Shown here piece after piece: positions 37,501 to 43,988 of a stretch of DNA of 64,000 nucleotides. Made by a program: the position numbers and the translations under genes. The notes beneath the pieces were generated by a model. The model was given only the letters and a program-made list of their open reading frames with translations, made no database searches and was not told the origin of the DNA. The stretch is from Desulfovibrio piger (GTDB lineage Bacteria > Desulfobacterota > Desulfovibrionia > Desulfovibrionales > Desulfovibrionaceae): contig NZ_LT630450.1 of the NCBI RefSeq assembly GCF_900116045.1, forward strand, positions 997,001-1,061,000, read 5' to 3'. Every line of letters starts with the position of its first letter. Position 1 is the stretch's first letter.

Positions 37501-40243
37501 CTTTATCGGCATCAGCAGGCCCCGTAAACAGGATCTTCCCCTCACCCTTATCGCCGGAGAAGTGCAGGTTGCCATCTTCATCACGCGTCACCTGGATGGT
37601 GAACTCCGCACCGTTGACCTTTACCGTAAGCGTGGCGGCGGAAGCCGTGTCTTCCCCTACGTCCGCACCGAATTCGAGATCTTCCAGTCTGGTGTTGTTC
37701 GGACTGACACCGATAGTGAACATGATCTCAGGCGAATTGTCATAGTAATTTTCTTTCCCTTCTGGAACCGTGAAATCGATCTTGTCCGTCAGCACCGGCC
37801 CGTCGTCATGCACCGTCACCGTCAACGAACCGGTAGACGTATCGCCGGTGGCATCCGTCACCGTAATGTCGATTTCGTCGGAAAGCGCGTCATTTTCGCC
37901 GACGCCCTGACCCGTGTGAGTCTGCTGTCCGGTCAGGCTATAACTGTACTCAATCTTCCACGAGCCGTCCTGCTGCGTGGCTCCCGTCACCTCCACGACG
38001 ACGCCGTTCACCGTCAGTGTTTTGTTGGTGGAAAGCCAATCCTTGTCGAACGTCTCGCCGTTGATCAGGCTCAGGGTAATGGACGAGTTCTCCCCAGTGC
38101 CGTAGTTCAGCGTAACGGTGCCGTCTTCGCCGTTCAGATTCACGGTAAAGGAACCAGTGCCCGAGGGGTTATGGCCGGAATTGTCCGAATTCACCACATT
38201 GCCGTCGGTCAGCAGCGCCTCATCCACGATAATGGCGTTGGGACCCGCGTCGGGCGCGGTAAGGTTCAGTTCTTCCGTGTCGGTATCGCCATCGGCGTCC
38301 GTGGCCGTCACCGTAATGTGGGCGTTGGAGCCGTTTTCCTTGATTTTGAAAACGAAGTTGCCGTTCTCACGGGAAACGATGATGTTGCCGTTCGTCCAGG
38401 ATTCTCCCTGAGAAAGCTTGCTCAGATCGGTGCCGCTGGAAGTGCTGTCGTCGACTTTTATCCACTCTATGACTGTTCCATCGACATCATGCGCGTTCAC
38501 GGCAAGAGACGAATCTGTTCCGGTATCGTTGTCCGCGCCGAAGGAAACGGAAACCGTGTTGACATATTTATTTCCTTTATACTCGGTTTCCACAGGCGTG
38601 ACCACCGGTCCGTCGTCAGTAATGACCACGGTCACCACGCCGGTATCCGTGCTGCCATCCACGTCCGTCACGGTCACGGCAAGGTCATGGGAAAGCTGCT
38701 TGTCCGTGGCGTCTGTATTGTGCTCCAAGGTGTTGCCGGTCAGCTCGTAGGTAAACTTCAGCTCGCCCGTAGCCTCGTCGAAGCCCGTCACCGTCAGCGT
38801 GCCTTCATTCGTGGATACGGTGTTTCCGGTAAGCGCGCCGTTTTCAAACACGGTCACGCCATCAATTCTGATGTCCTTCACGCCGTCGGGCGCATTGACG
38901 GTCAGCGAACCTTCGGCCGTGGTGGGCGCAGCGGCCTGCCCGGCCTGAGAGCCGTCGTCAAGGCCGGCTTCATAGACCGTCAGAGTCCCAGAACCCACCT
39001 CGACGCCGTTGTTCACGCCGTTGATGGTGATGGTCACCTTGCCCGTGGCCACGTCGCCGTCGGCGTCGGTGTAGGCGTAGGAGATCTCTTCCGTCCGCGT
39101 GTCGCCGTCGGTGAGCGCCTTCACCTCCGGGTCGTCATTGTTGAGCTCATAGCTGTAGGTGCCGTCTTCGTTCAGCGTGAGTTTGCCGTACCTGCCCTGC
39201 TGATCGGGATTCGTCCACGCAAAGTTCGCGCCATCCGCACCGGCCACAGCGCCCTCAAGGGCATTGCCGACGATGGGATCGGCATCCCCTTCCGTCACCG
39301 TCTTCTCAAAGCTCTCGATGGTGGGCACGTCGTCGGTGATCTCGACACGGATCACGGCCGAGCCGCTGTCGCCGTCCGTATCCGTCACCACCACTGCCAT
39401 TTCGTGGGCGATGGCATCGTTTTCGCCGCCAGCGTTTAGCTTTGTATGCTCCTGGGTGGAACCCGTCAGCGTATAGGTATAGGTCAGATTCGTGCCGTCA
39501 AAGCCGGTCACGTCCAGGTGCCCCTCATCCGTAAGGACGGGATTTCCCGTCAGGGCGCCGTTCTGCCAGACGACGACGCCGCCGATGGTGATGATTGCCA
39601 CACCGTCAGGGGCGGAGACGCGCATGCTGCCGGCGGCCGTCGCGGAGCCCCCGCCGCTGCCGCCATCCAGGGCGGATTCGTCCACCTGAAGCACATCGTG
39701 CGGCATGGTCGGCGGAAAATCCTCTCCCTGGACGGGGATGCTCGGATCATCAGGATCCGTGCCGGGGGTGGAAGGCGTCACAGTCACACCATGATCGACT
39801 TCAGAGTAAGGGCTGGGCTCCACCGTATCTGTGGCAAGCTGCGTGCCGCCATCAAAACCGATGTCCAGGCGCCCCAGATGGTCAAGGCCGTCCAGCAGGT
39901 CGCTGCCGCCGTATTCGTTATAGCGGCCGCCGCGCGCGGCGCTGCTGCCGGAGGCAGGACCGGCGGCGGGCATCAGGTCTTCGTCAAGGGCGGCGAAGAA
40001 GTCCTGCCCGCTGATCTCCACGCCGTCCACCTGGAAGGAGGGCATCTCTTCCTTGGAATAGGTGGTATAGAACCCCTGCAACTGGATGGCAGCGCCATCC
40101 TCAAAGGTCAGGACAAGATCGTCGCCATTGCGGGTCAGCGTCGCCGCGTCCGCGGGAAAATCAAAGATGAAGCGCCCGTCAGGAGCGCTGGGGACGGTCT
40201 GCGTGGTACCAGCGGCAGGCTTGGCAAGACGGATATCGGCCAT
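31523..40243 (-). CDS. Giant RTX adhesin, type I secreted (T1SS-143-repeat type)
   Basis: 2906 residues from ATG 40243 (MADIRLAKPAAG), with a GGGGG ribosome-binding stretch before it. The N-terminal about 110 residues form a retention-like module (FEDGAAIQLQGFYTTYSKEE, FFAALDEDLMPAAGPASG) with PAAG at 9-12 and 92-95, like the di-alanine sites cut by LapG-type proteases. Residues about 190-2400 are tandem Ig-like T1SS-143/VCBS-type repeats, each with VTVTDADGD-like and V-DD-P motifs, expected to bind Ca2+. Three repeats near 34071-36070 are nearly identical. RTX nonapeptides lie at about 2640-2660 (GGDDTITGSKADDVIYGQEG) and 2725-2770 (GDDRLFGGTGDDVLLG), then a C-terminal type I secretion signal. 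It is expected at the cell surface in attachment or biofilm. Its transporter genes are not in the window. Confidence 0.92.
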   Translation of the reverse strand: MADIRLAKPAAGTTQTVPSAPDGRFIFDFPADAATLTRNGDDLVLTFEDGAAIQLQGFYTTYSKEEMPSFQVDGVEISGQDFFAALDEDLMPAAGPASGSSAARGGRYNEYGGSDLLDGLDHLGRLDIGFDGGTQLATDTVEPSPYSEVDHGVTVTPSTPGTDPDDPSIPVQGEDFPPTMPHDVLQVDESALDGGSGGGSATAAGSMRVSAPDGVAIITIGGVVVWQNGALTGNPVLTDEGHLDVTGFDGTNLTYTYTLTGSTQEHTKLNAGGENDAIAHEMAVVVTDTDGDSGSAVIRVEITDDVPTIESFEKTVTEGDADPIVGNALEGAVAGADGANFAWTNPDQQGRYGKLTLNEDGTYSYELNNDDPEVKALTDGDTRTEEISYAYTDADGDVATGKVTITINGVNNGVEVGSGTLTVYEAGLDDGSQAGQAAAPTTAEGSLTVNAPDGVKDIRIDGVTVFENGALTGNTVSTNEGTLTVTGFDEATGELKFTYELTGNTLEHNTDATDKQLSHDLAVTVTDVDGSTDTGVVTVVITDDGPVVTPVETEYKGNKYVNTVSVSFGADNDTGTDSSLAVNAHDVDGTVIEWIKVDDSTSSGTDLSKLSQGESWTNGNIIVSRENGNFVFKIKENGSNAHITVTATDADGDTDTEELNLTAPDAGPNAIIVDEALLTDGNVVNSDNSGHNPSGTGSFTVNLNGEDGTVTLNYGTGENSSITLSLINGETFDKDWLSTNKTLTVNGVVVEVTGATQQDGSWKIEYSYSLTGQQTHTGQGVGENDALSDEIDITVTDATGDTSTGSLTVTVHDDGPVLTDKIDFTVPEGKENYYDNSPEIMFTIGVSPNNTRLEDLEFGADVGEDTASAATLTVKVNGAEFTIQVTRDEDGNLHFSGDKGEGKILFTGPADADKEDSLSYDKETGIFTYTRPTADIGGTTNSYDVSLTITDADGDSATVSNIYTTVFRNPTVTNSTVTTDEGNIIMNDIPIGSGDENDKTSQVENTAQGSITVNLDHADGTITIGDMPITVDKDGNILSVNGNTGGILDGQTIKGTYGYLSNISLVAQGDGTITINYTYTLNAPVNGGTNNVSGRGDSHLADQFTVTVTTQGGTETGTITANALDDAPVLAVSNPESVKDTADTIEIPLEKFSVGADVISLDGKTASISVEVGENEYTFTIIHESNGTYSFIAPNNQDDNLKIESTAEGGYKIVYTRAPQDIADGKDDSYTFGITVTDADGDTATGSVTVCAKVVPPTINESGSKTDLLVDEDGLVHETNSKTDAGQLVVDMHGQAGTVTIGGVQVTVSTEDQVGWAMEPAQGRYGKLTITEATWNDGKLTINYEYTLQTPYTDSDNENGINTVVDADSFQILINGESSGSITVDIVDDVPTLTVENFHGAYGEGIDGTVNFDFGADNGEGTKIELSVNGGEKVAGASTDGKNWTFDVDGQTVTLNAETGEFHYDLPASGSNREYIFQFTVTDADDDEVSNAAPVTVTVEGTDLTGVKGSVTGDDDNVLTGKEVAVTMPELPAGVTLVANQWVNVTDADGKVYGQLHVDENGKVTFEQTVAYSGSQHNAQGESEKATGFSGNLTVNLADGTTSSITVDVSILDAMPTLEVKEFDGAYGAGINGTVDFGFGADNGEGTKIELSVNGGKKVAGVSNDGQNWTFMVDGKTVKLDAATGEFHYDLPASGSKDTYTFQFTVTDADGDEVSNAAPVTVEGTDLSEVKGHVTGDDDNVLTGEDVPVTMPELPAGVTLVANQRVNVTDADGKVYGQLIVDENGNVTFEQTVAYSGSQHNAQGESEEATGFSGSLTVNLADGTTSSITVDVSILDAMPTLEVKEFDGAYGAGINGTVDFGFGADNGEGTKIELSVNGGKKVAGVSNDGQNWTFDVDGQTVTLNAETGEFHYDLPASGSKDTYTFQFTVTDADDDEVSNAAPVTVTVEGTDLSEVKGSVTGDDDNVLTGEAVSVTIPELPAGVTLVANQTVNVTDADGKVYGQLIVDAEGKVTFAQTVAYSGSQHNAQGESEDATGFSGNLTVNLADGTTSSITVDVSILDDIPTISNSDMSTSVILGDSSDNLAKVDEEISFINYKKIDVNDGKPVYEQTSTKVSTTYWNGQITISAAKVTYNGDDERGNPLITAEDTNGMQLLYSSYNGGTKQYYKDNNPPQEDKQNNIAHKDKDGNWYRDAPESDWGLTVGNSKDDGEIKATGDTSDAVVIDLEGYAYGITINFGAFFAGKSSPDDPAAGTGYDNVSEKALITFYKDGKLVYSTVEYGTNSGEFTFNTGDIVLEGFDKVVISAVDNSTPDFPNENSDFTIQGIDFITKRDDPIIINEGKVTAKSGADGFADAYTDSYAKFDLADMVEQNGGELNGDGTSGTITVLKDGTKQRVTLELSEGSSGESILTGTLESGEQLFTATLDKDGNWTMEQYEQFRVPGKQGSNQFELVFKTEDADGDISSTTVNVPLEVVDQTTTGTGVAIGNDNDSIVITGGDGVAGTVAAGDSGLSSRNLADAGDDTITAAGSDSSVIVYGDVMNTDRLLYELKQLEQSNSWVVAGAVVSDLPNYGSGTQVFQWLEANGEKLTGTDYAGWTHADTVDYMLRHADELGYETCVGDTGEFYLVKPDGTVLDMDGTEATVGLDSLTGRGGGDDTITGSKADDVIYGQEGNDLLVGDAPSGSGEGSTVDSIEGTTVASIKGMDSEDLDAFIQSVEGTDADGDDRLFGGTGDDVLLGMGGDDYIDGGAGEDAIFGGRGNDIIVYDSNDYLVSGGSGIDFMVSDDSTLTLTTLLSGGKDGHEGPIVDSIEVLITGKDALSLTSLEQMAKDYGISITGSSLKLNDDLWTQEGNGYRFTGDPDNGSTPDELFMQVNNDTDARVSVELVPSDDIAEAVQRAEIEHSNG
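34071..36070. repeat. Three near-identical tandem modules inside the adhesin gene
   Basis: The string CTCACGTCCA begins each unit at 34071, 34746 and 35415, giving periods of 675 and 669 bases (225 and 223 codons). DNA identity between units is very high over their whole length. The 2-codon difference is a missing VTV-type step in one copy. This shows recent duplication or gene conversion inside the passenger. Confidence 0.9.
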
Positions 40244-40297
40244 GAGGGACCCCCGGAAACATGTATGATCTTTCAAAAAAATCTGTGAACGTCAAAA

Positions 40298-40317
40298 GCC
40301 CTGCACCAACGCAGGGC
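40298..40317 (-). terminator. Terminator-like hairpin in the adhesin leader
   Basis: On the minus strand GCCCTGC, 6-base loop, GCAGGGC, then TTTTG, located about 55 bases before the adhesin start codon and downstream of the predicted promoter. Its position suggests an attenuator that may stop transcription before the 8.7-kb gene. Confidence 0.5.
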
Positions 40318-40505
40318 CAGGGCAGGGCTCGGCTTTGCACGGCACGCTCAGGGAGCGCCCGGCGCCGGACAGGAAAAGGCATAAAAAAATCCTGCCACGC
40401 CAGATGATCGCATATACTTTGCCCCTGTAAGGAACACGGTGACGCAAATCCCTGGAATCAGGCAGGAACGCTGCAGGCCGTCCATCAATGACAGCCTGTT
40501 GCAAA

Positions 40506-40535
40506 TAACTACTGTTTTTTTGATGAAAATGTCAA
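40506..40535 (-). promoter_or_regulatory. Predicted adhesin promoter
   Basis: On the minus strand a consensus -35 TTGACA (plus-strand 40530-40535) is followed after 18 bases by TAGTTA (40506-40511) in a locally AT-rich island. It would give a leader of about 260 bases. The -10 match is weak. Confidence 0.4.
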
Positions 40536-40837
40536 TATCCATCCCTCAGGGGCACAGGGCGGGCCCGCCGGAAAAAACATCCGCGTGCGCCGGGATGTGG
40601 CGCTCATGGGCGCAGCGCCCCTGCCGCAGCTGGTCGCGGCGCCGGAAGCCCGCCGTCCTGCCGGCATGGGCACCTCGGGGAGGGGCCGCCAGGCCGGACA
40701 GCAAGCCAGCGAAGGCAGACAGGTCCCGCCCGGAGCGGAGGCCCGCCCCGGACGGCCGCTGCGGCCTTCTTCCCGTATCTTCCGCTGCCCTGCGGCCGCG
40801 CTTCCTTCCCCGCACCGGCACGCCGTGGCGCCCCGGC
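40536..40837. other. Gene-free stretch between adhesin promoter and fhs terminator
   Basis: About 300 bases of GC-rich DNA; no gene, repeat or RNA that I can support. Confidence 0.45.
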
Positions 40838-40880
40838 CCAAAAGGAGACCTCCGGCCCGGGAGGGCACGGAGGTCTCCTT
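40838..40880 (-). terminator. Rho-independent terminator of fhs
   Basis: Perfect 13-bp stem (40842-40854 with 40868-40880; arms AAGGAGACCTCCG and CGGAGGTCTCCTT), followed on the minus strand by TTTT. It lies 26 bases after the fhs stop codon. Confidence 0.85.
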
Positions 40881-40905
40881 GCGTTTGCTGTGTCGTCAGC
40901 CCGGC

Positions 40906-42681
40906 CTAGAACAGGCCGGTCACCTGGCCGGATTCCAGATCCACGTCCACATTGCGGAAGGCCGGACGCGAACCCGTACCGGGCATGAGGCTGATGTCGC
41001 CGGCCACCGGCACCACCAGCCCCGCGCCGCCGTAGAACAGGCAGTCGCGCACATGCAGGCGCCAGCCCGTGGGCGCCCCCTTGAGGGCAGGGTTGTCGGA
41101 CAGGGAGTACTGGGTCTTGACCATGCAGATGCCCAGTTCTTCGGCGTCGGGACGGGCCTGCAGCTCCTTGATGCGCTGCCTGGCCAGCGAGGAGAATTCC
41201 ACGCCGTCGGCGCCGTAGACTTCCCTGGCGATGGTCTCGATGCGCTGCTCGAAGGGCATGGACCAGTCGTACAGGGGCGCGAAGTTGTTGGGCTCGTTGC
41301 AGGCATCCATGACGGCATCGGCCAGTTCAAGGGCACCGTCGCCGCCCTTGAGCCAATGCTCGGACAGGGCCACGCGCGCACCGGCTTCTTCACAGATGCG
41401 GCGGATGGCGGCGATCTCGTTCTTGCTGTCGGTGGCAAAGGCGTTGATGCAGACCACGGGCGACACACCGGAACGGCGCACGATGCCGATGTGGCGCAGC
41501 AGGTTCACGCAGCCGGCTTCCACCAGGCCCACGTCTTCGCGGGTGTAGGGTTCTGGCAGCGGACGGCCGGGCATGGGCGGCTGGGCGCCGCCGTGGTTCT
41601 TGAGGGCGCGCACCGTGGCCACGATGACGGCGGCATCGGGCTTGAGGCCGCTCATGTGGCATTTGACGTTCCAGAACTTTTCGTAACCGATCTCGGAACC
41701 GAAGCCGGATTCCGTCACATGGATGTCGCTGAGCTTGAGGGCCACGCGGTCGGCGATGATGGAGCTCTGGCCCAGGGCGATGTTGCCGAAGGGACCGGCG
41801 TGCACCAGCACGGGCTGGCCTTCGATGGTCTGGATCAGGTTGGGTTTGCTGGCTTCCAGCAGCCAGGCCATCATGGCACCGTCCACTTCCAGATCGGCCG
41901 TGGTCACGGGATTGCCCGCGCGGTCAAAGGCCAGAACCACACGCGACAGACGCTTGCGCAGGTCGGGCAGGTCGCGGGCCAGGGACATGATGGACATGAT
42001 CTCCGAAGCGGCCGTGATGTCGAAGTGCGAGCGCATCATGAAGCCGTCGTTGCGGCGGCCGTCGCCTTCGATGCCGATGATGATGTTGCGCAGGGCCTGG
42101 CAGCAGAAGTCCATGGCCCAGCCCATGCCCACACGGGTGGGATCGATGTTGAGGCGGCGCATGCCGGACAGGCGCTCCAGCTTTTCGTCGTCATAGTTGC
42201 GCTCGTGCTGCATGCGCGAGGTCAGGGCCACCATGGCCAGGTTGTGGGCCGAGGTGATGGCGTGGATGTCGCCGGTGAAATTCAGGGAATACGGGGTCAG
42301 CGGGATGCACTGGGCCAGACCGCCGCCCGCGGCGGAGCCCTTCATGCCCATGGTGGGGCCGCCCGAAGGCTGGCGGATGGCCGCGGTGGTCTTCACGCCG
42401 CGTTTGGAGAGGCCCTGCACCAGGCCGATGGTGGTGGTGGACTTGCCTTCGCCCAGGGGGGTCGGCGTGATGGCGGTCACGTCCACATATTTGCCATTGG
42501 GCCTGTCGGCCAGACGGCGCAACACCGCCTGCTGCTCGATCTTGCCCATGTAGTGGCCGTAAGGCAGCAGCTCGTCCTTTTCAAGGCCCAGCTCCGCAGC
42601 CAGGGTTTCCACAGTTTTCATAGATTTTTCAGCATCCTGGGCGATCTGCCAGTCAGGGTGCTTGGTAGGATCAAGAGCCAT
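40906..42681 (-). CDS. fhs: Formate--tetrahydrofolate ligase
   Basis: Makes 10-formyltetrahydrofolate from formate, ATP and tetrahydrofolate, feeding purine and one-carbon metabolism. The 591-residue product is slightly longer than the usual 555-560. It has the ATP loop TPTPLGEGKSTTT (residues 72-84), GMKGSAAGGGLAQCIP, NFTGDIHAIT, VTESGFGSEIGYEKFWN, VVCINAFATDS and the C-terminal LMPGTGSRPA. ATG 42681 has GGAGAA upstream. It is a monocistronic unit with a predicted promoter at 42709-42736 and a strong terminator. In anaerobes fhs serves one-carbon assimilation and the glycine/serine route. Confidence 0.97.
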   Translation of the reverse strand: MALDPTKHPDWQIAQDAEKSMKTVETLAAELGLEKDELLPYGHYMGKIEQQAVLRRLADRPNGKYVDVTAITPTPLGEGKSTTTIGLVQGLSKRGVKTTAAIRQPSGGPTMGMKGSAAGGGLAQCIPLTPYSLNFTGDIHAITSAHNLAMVALTSRMQHERNYDDEKLERLSGMRRLNIDPTRVGMGWAMDFCCQALRNIIIGIEGDGRRNDGFMMRSHFDITAASEIMSIMSLARDLPDLRKRLSRVVLAFDRAGNPVTTADLEVDGAMMAWLLEASKPNLIQTIEGQPVLVHAGPFGNIALGQSSIIADRVALKLSDIHVTESGFGSEIGYEKFWNVKCHMSGLKPDAAVIVATVRALKNHGGAQPPMPGRPLPEPYTREDVGLVEAGCVNLLRHIGIVRRSGVSPVVCINAFATDSKNEIAAIRRICEEAGARVALSEHWLKGGDGALELADAVMDACNEPNNFAPLYDWSMPFEQRIETIAREVYGADGVEFSSLARQRIKELQARPDAEELGICMVKTQYSLSDNPALKGAPTGWRLHVRDCLFYGGAGLVVPVAGDISLMPGTGSRPAFRNVDVDLESGQVTGLF

Positions 42682-42708
42682 GGCTTCTCCTTTTTCGTTT
42701 GCCTGTTA

Positions 42709-42736
42709 CTTATCCTTTCACCGGGCTTTGGGTCAA
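42709..42736 (-). promoter_or_regulatory. Predicted sigma-70 promoter of fhs
   Basis: On the minus strand TTGACC (plus 42731-42736), 16-base spacer, GATAAG (42709-42714), about 30 bases before the fhs ATG. Confidence 0.5.
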
Positions 42737-42790
42737 GCGGATGCCTGCCTCCGGCTTGCCTTTGCGCGGCATCTGCAGCATGCTTTGCCG

Positions 42791-43279
42791 ATGGAAAGAC
42801 ACCAGCCCTTCCTTTTGCGCTGCACACACGGCCGCCTGGCCCTGGAGCTGCGCCTGCTGCCCGCCGGACAGGACTGGCAATTGCTGCTGACCGGCGGGGA
42901 TGCCCACATCGGCGCCGTGATCCTGGCCGAGCCCGGGGACGGCACGCCCCCGGATGCCTCGAAGGCCGCGTCCGCCGGGAGCACGGCACGACCGGACGCC
43001 ACATCCGCCGGCATCTTTTCCGGGACGGAAGACGGCGTGCGCCTGCACGTCCTGCGCCGCGCAGGGCATCACGACGACGAAGCCGCCCTGCCGCTGGCCC
43101 GGGACTACTGCCGCGCGCTGGGCGCCGCGGTGTGCGTCAGCGCGGGCATCCACTATGACCATATCAGCCGCGAGGAGATAGACACGGTCCTGGCCCTGGC
43201 CCGCATGCTGGGGGCCTGCGGCCTGCGCCGTCTCTGGAGGCTACAGGAGAACGACCATGCTGACGGTGAAAGATCTTGA
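42791..43279 (+). CDS. LpdD-like protein (prenylated-flavin chaperone-like domain)
   Basis: 162 residues from ATG 42791; the ribosome-binding site is weak and the frame opens upstream. Recognisable family features are LLLTGGDAHIGAVILAEPG, an RRAGHHDDEAALPLARDYC block like the GHKED motif, and VCVSAGIHYDHISREEIDTV like the GIH-D motif of LpdD. LpdD proteins assist UbiD-type decarboxylases (LpdC) in handling prenylated FMN. A low-complexity insert (about 60-95) separates two conserved blocks. No ubiD or ubiX gene is nearby, so the partner must be elsewhere. It overlaps the next small ORF by 23 bases. Confidence 0.6.
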   Translation: MERHQPFLLRCTHGRLALELRLLPAGQDWQLLLTGGDAHIGAVILAEPGDGTPPDASKAASAGSTARPDATSAGIFSGTEDGVRLHVLRRAGHHDDEAALPLARDYCRALGAAVCVSAGIHYDHISREEIDTVLALARMLGACGLRRLWRLQENDHADGERS

Positions 43280-43493
43280 AGAATTCGAGAACTACATGCG
43301 CTCCGGCGAACTGGAGACCGATTTCAAGGACGGCTGCGAGAACGACCGCTACTATCTGCTGGAACTGCTGGAAAAATTCATGGATGTGGCCGAACTGGCC
43401 GACGAGACGGCCACCAGGGTCATCTTCCGGGGCCAGATAGGCCTGCTGGCCGGTGCGGGGGCCGCGCCGCAAGGAGAAGGCGGGGAGAAGTAG
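43257..43493 (+). CDS. Small acidic protein of unknown function (78 aa)
   Basis: Begins MLTVKDLEEFENYM with AGGAGA before the ATG at 43257, overlapping the LpdD-like gene by 23 bases, which supports translational coupling. The protein is strongly acidic in its first 55 residues, then has a Gly/Ala-rich tail. I do not recognise a family. Probably a real gene because of the ribosome-binding site and overlap. Confidence 0.6.
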   Translation: MLTVKDLEEFENYMRSGELETDFKDGCENDRYYLLELLEKFMDVAELADETATRVIFRGQIGLLAGAGAAPQGEGGEK

Positions 43494-43742
43494 CGGGGGA
43501 GCATCTTTCGAGATGCAGCCCCCCGCTGCGTGCACGACGGGGCGAGATAGCCGTCTTTTAAGGTGCTCCAAGGGCAGCCCCTCTCTGCCTGCGCGAAAGG
43601 AGCCCTTCACGCGTCGCTGCTCCTGGTGCCTGTGAACTCCCTGCCCGGAACGGGCACGGCCCTTGCGGGCCGCCCCGGTCAGGCCGGCGCACGGGATGGG
43701 CTATTCTCCTCCGCGCTCCCCGGCCCCGGCACACGTTCTTCC
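43494..43742. repeat. Gene-free stretch with degenerate palindromes
   Basis: Contains GC hairpin-forming segments, including AAGGGCAGCCCC (from 43568) against AAGGAGCCCTT (to 43609) with the internal CTGCCTGCGCGAAAG. The latter resembles the loop of copy A at 5249 (CTGCTCGCGCGAAAG). It looks like a worn member of the same repeat family. No gene seen. Confidence 0.4.
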
Positions 43743-43781
43743 GCAAAGGCCCCGTCTGCCACCAGCAGACGGGGCCTTTGC
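43743..43781. terminator. Strong hairpin, likely bidirectional terminator
   Basis: Perfect 17-bp stem (43743-43759 with 43765-43781; arms GCAAAGGCCCCGTCTGC and its complement), 5-base loop, between the convergent small ORF and bioDA. The arms end in GCAAAG/CTTTGC, giving short T-runs on both strands. Confidence 0.65.
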
Positions 43782-43885
43782 CATCATCAGGACAGGGCCG
43801 GGGGCATCCTTTCCTGCCCTGCGCGGGGACCGGCAGACAGGCGGAACTGTGACACCGCTCCGCGTTTCCATCCTCCCGAATAAAA

Positions 43886-43975
43886 CGCATCGGGGGAGGA
43901 TGGGGGCCCGGAGGGGAAGGGCCCCTCTTGGGACGCTGGCCAAAGGGCTCCCTTCCCCCGCAAAGCATCCTTTCC
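43886..43975. repeat. Palindromic intergenic repeat, copy C (inverted, diverged)
   Basis: Read on the minus strand it has the same order as copies A and B: GGGGGAAGGGAGCCCTTTGG, a short loop (CCAGCGT), a complementary C-rich arm, then a C-rich tail and GATGCGTTTTATTCGGGAGG, matching AACGCGCTTTCTTCGGGAG of copy B. Arms are imperfect. It lies next to the bioDA stop. Confidence 0.6.
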
Positions 43976-43988
43976 CGGCACGCCTGCC

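Noticed and set aside
31523..40243. RTX repeats as a pore-forming toxin
   Set aside because: There is no hydrophobic pore-forming or acylation domain. Repeats of T1SS-143 type and few RTX nonapeptides indicate an adhesin.
40437..40490. Possible GEMM (c-di-GMP) riboswitch on the plus strand (GTGACGCAAATCCC region)
   Set aside because: The ACGCAAA-like string is present, but the second conserved stem and tetraloop receptor cannot be drawn, and no plus-strand gene follows.
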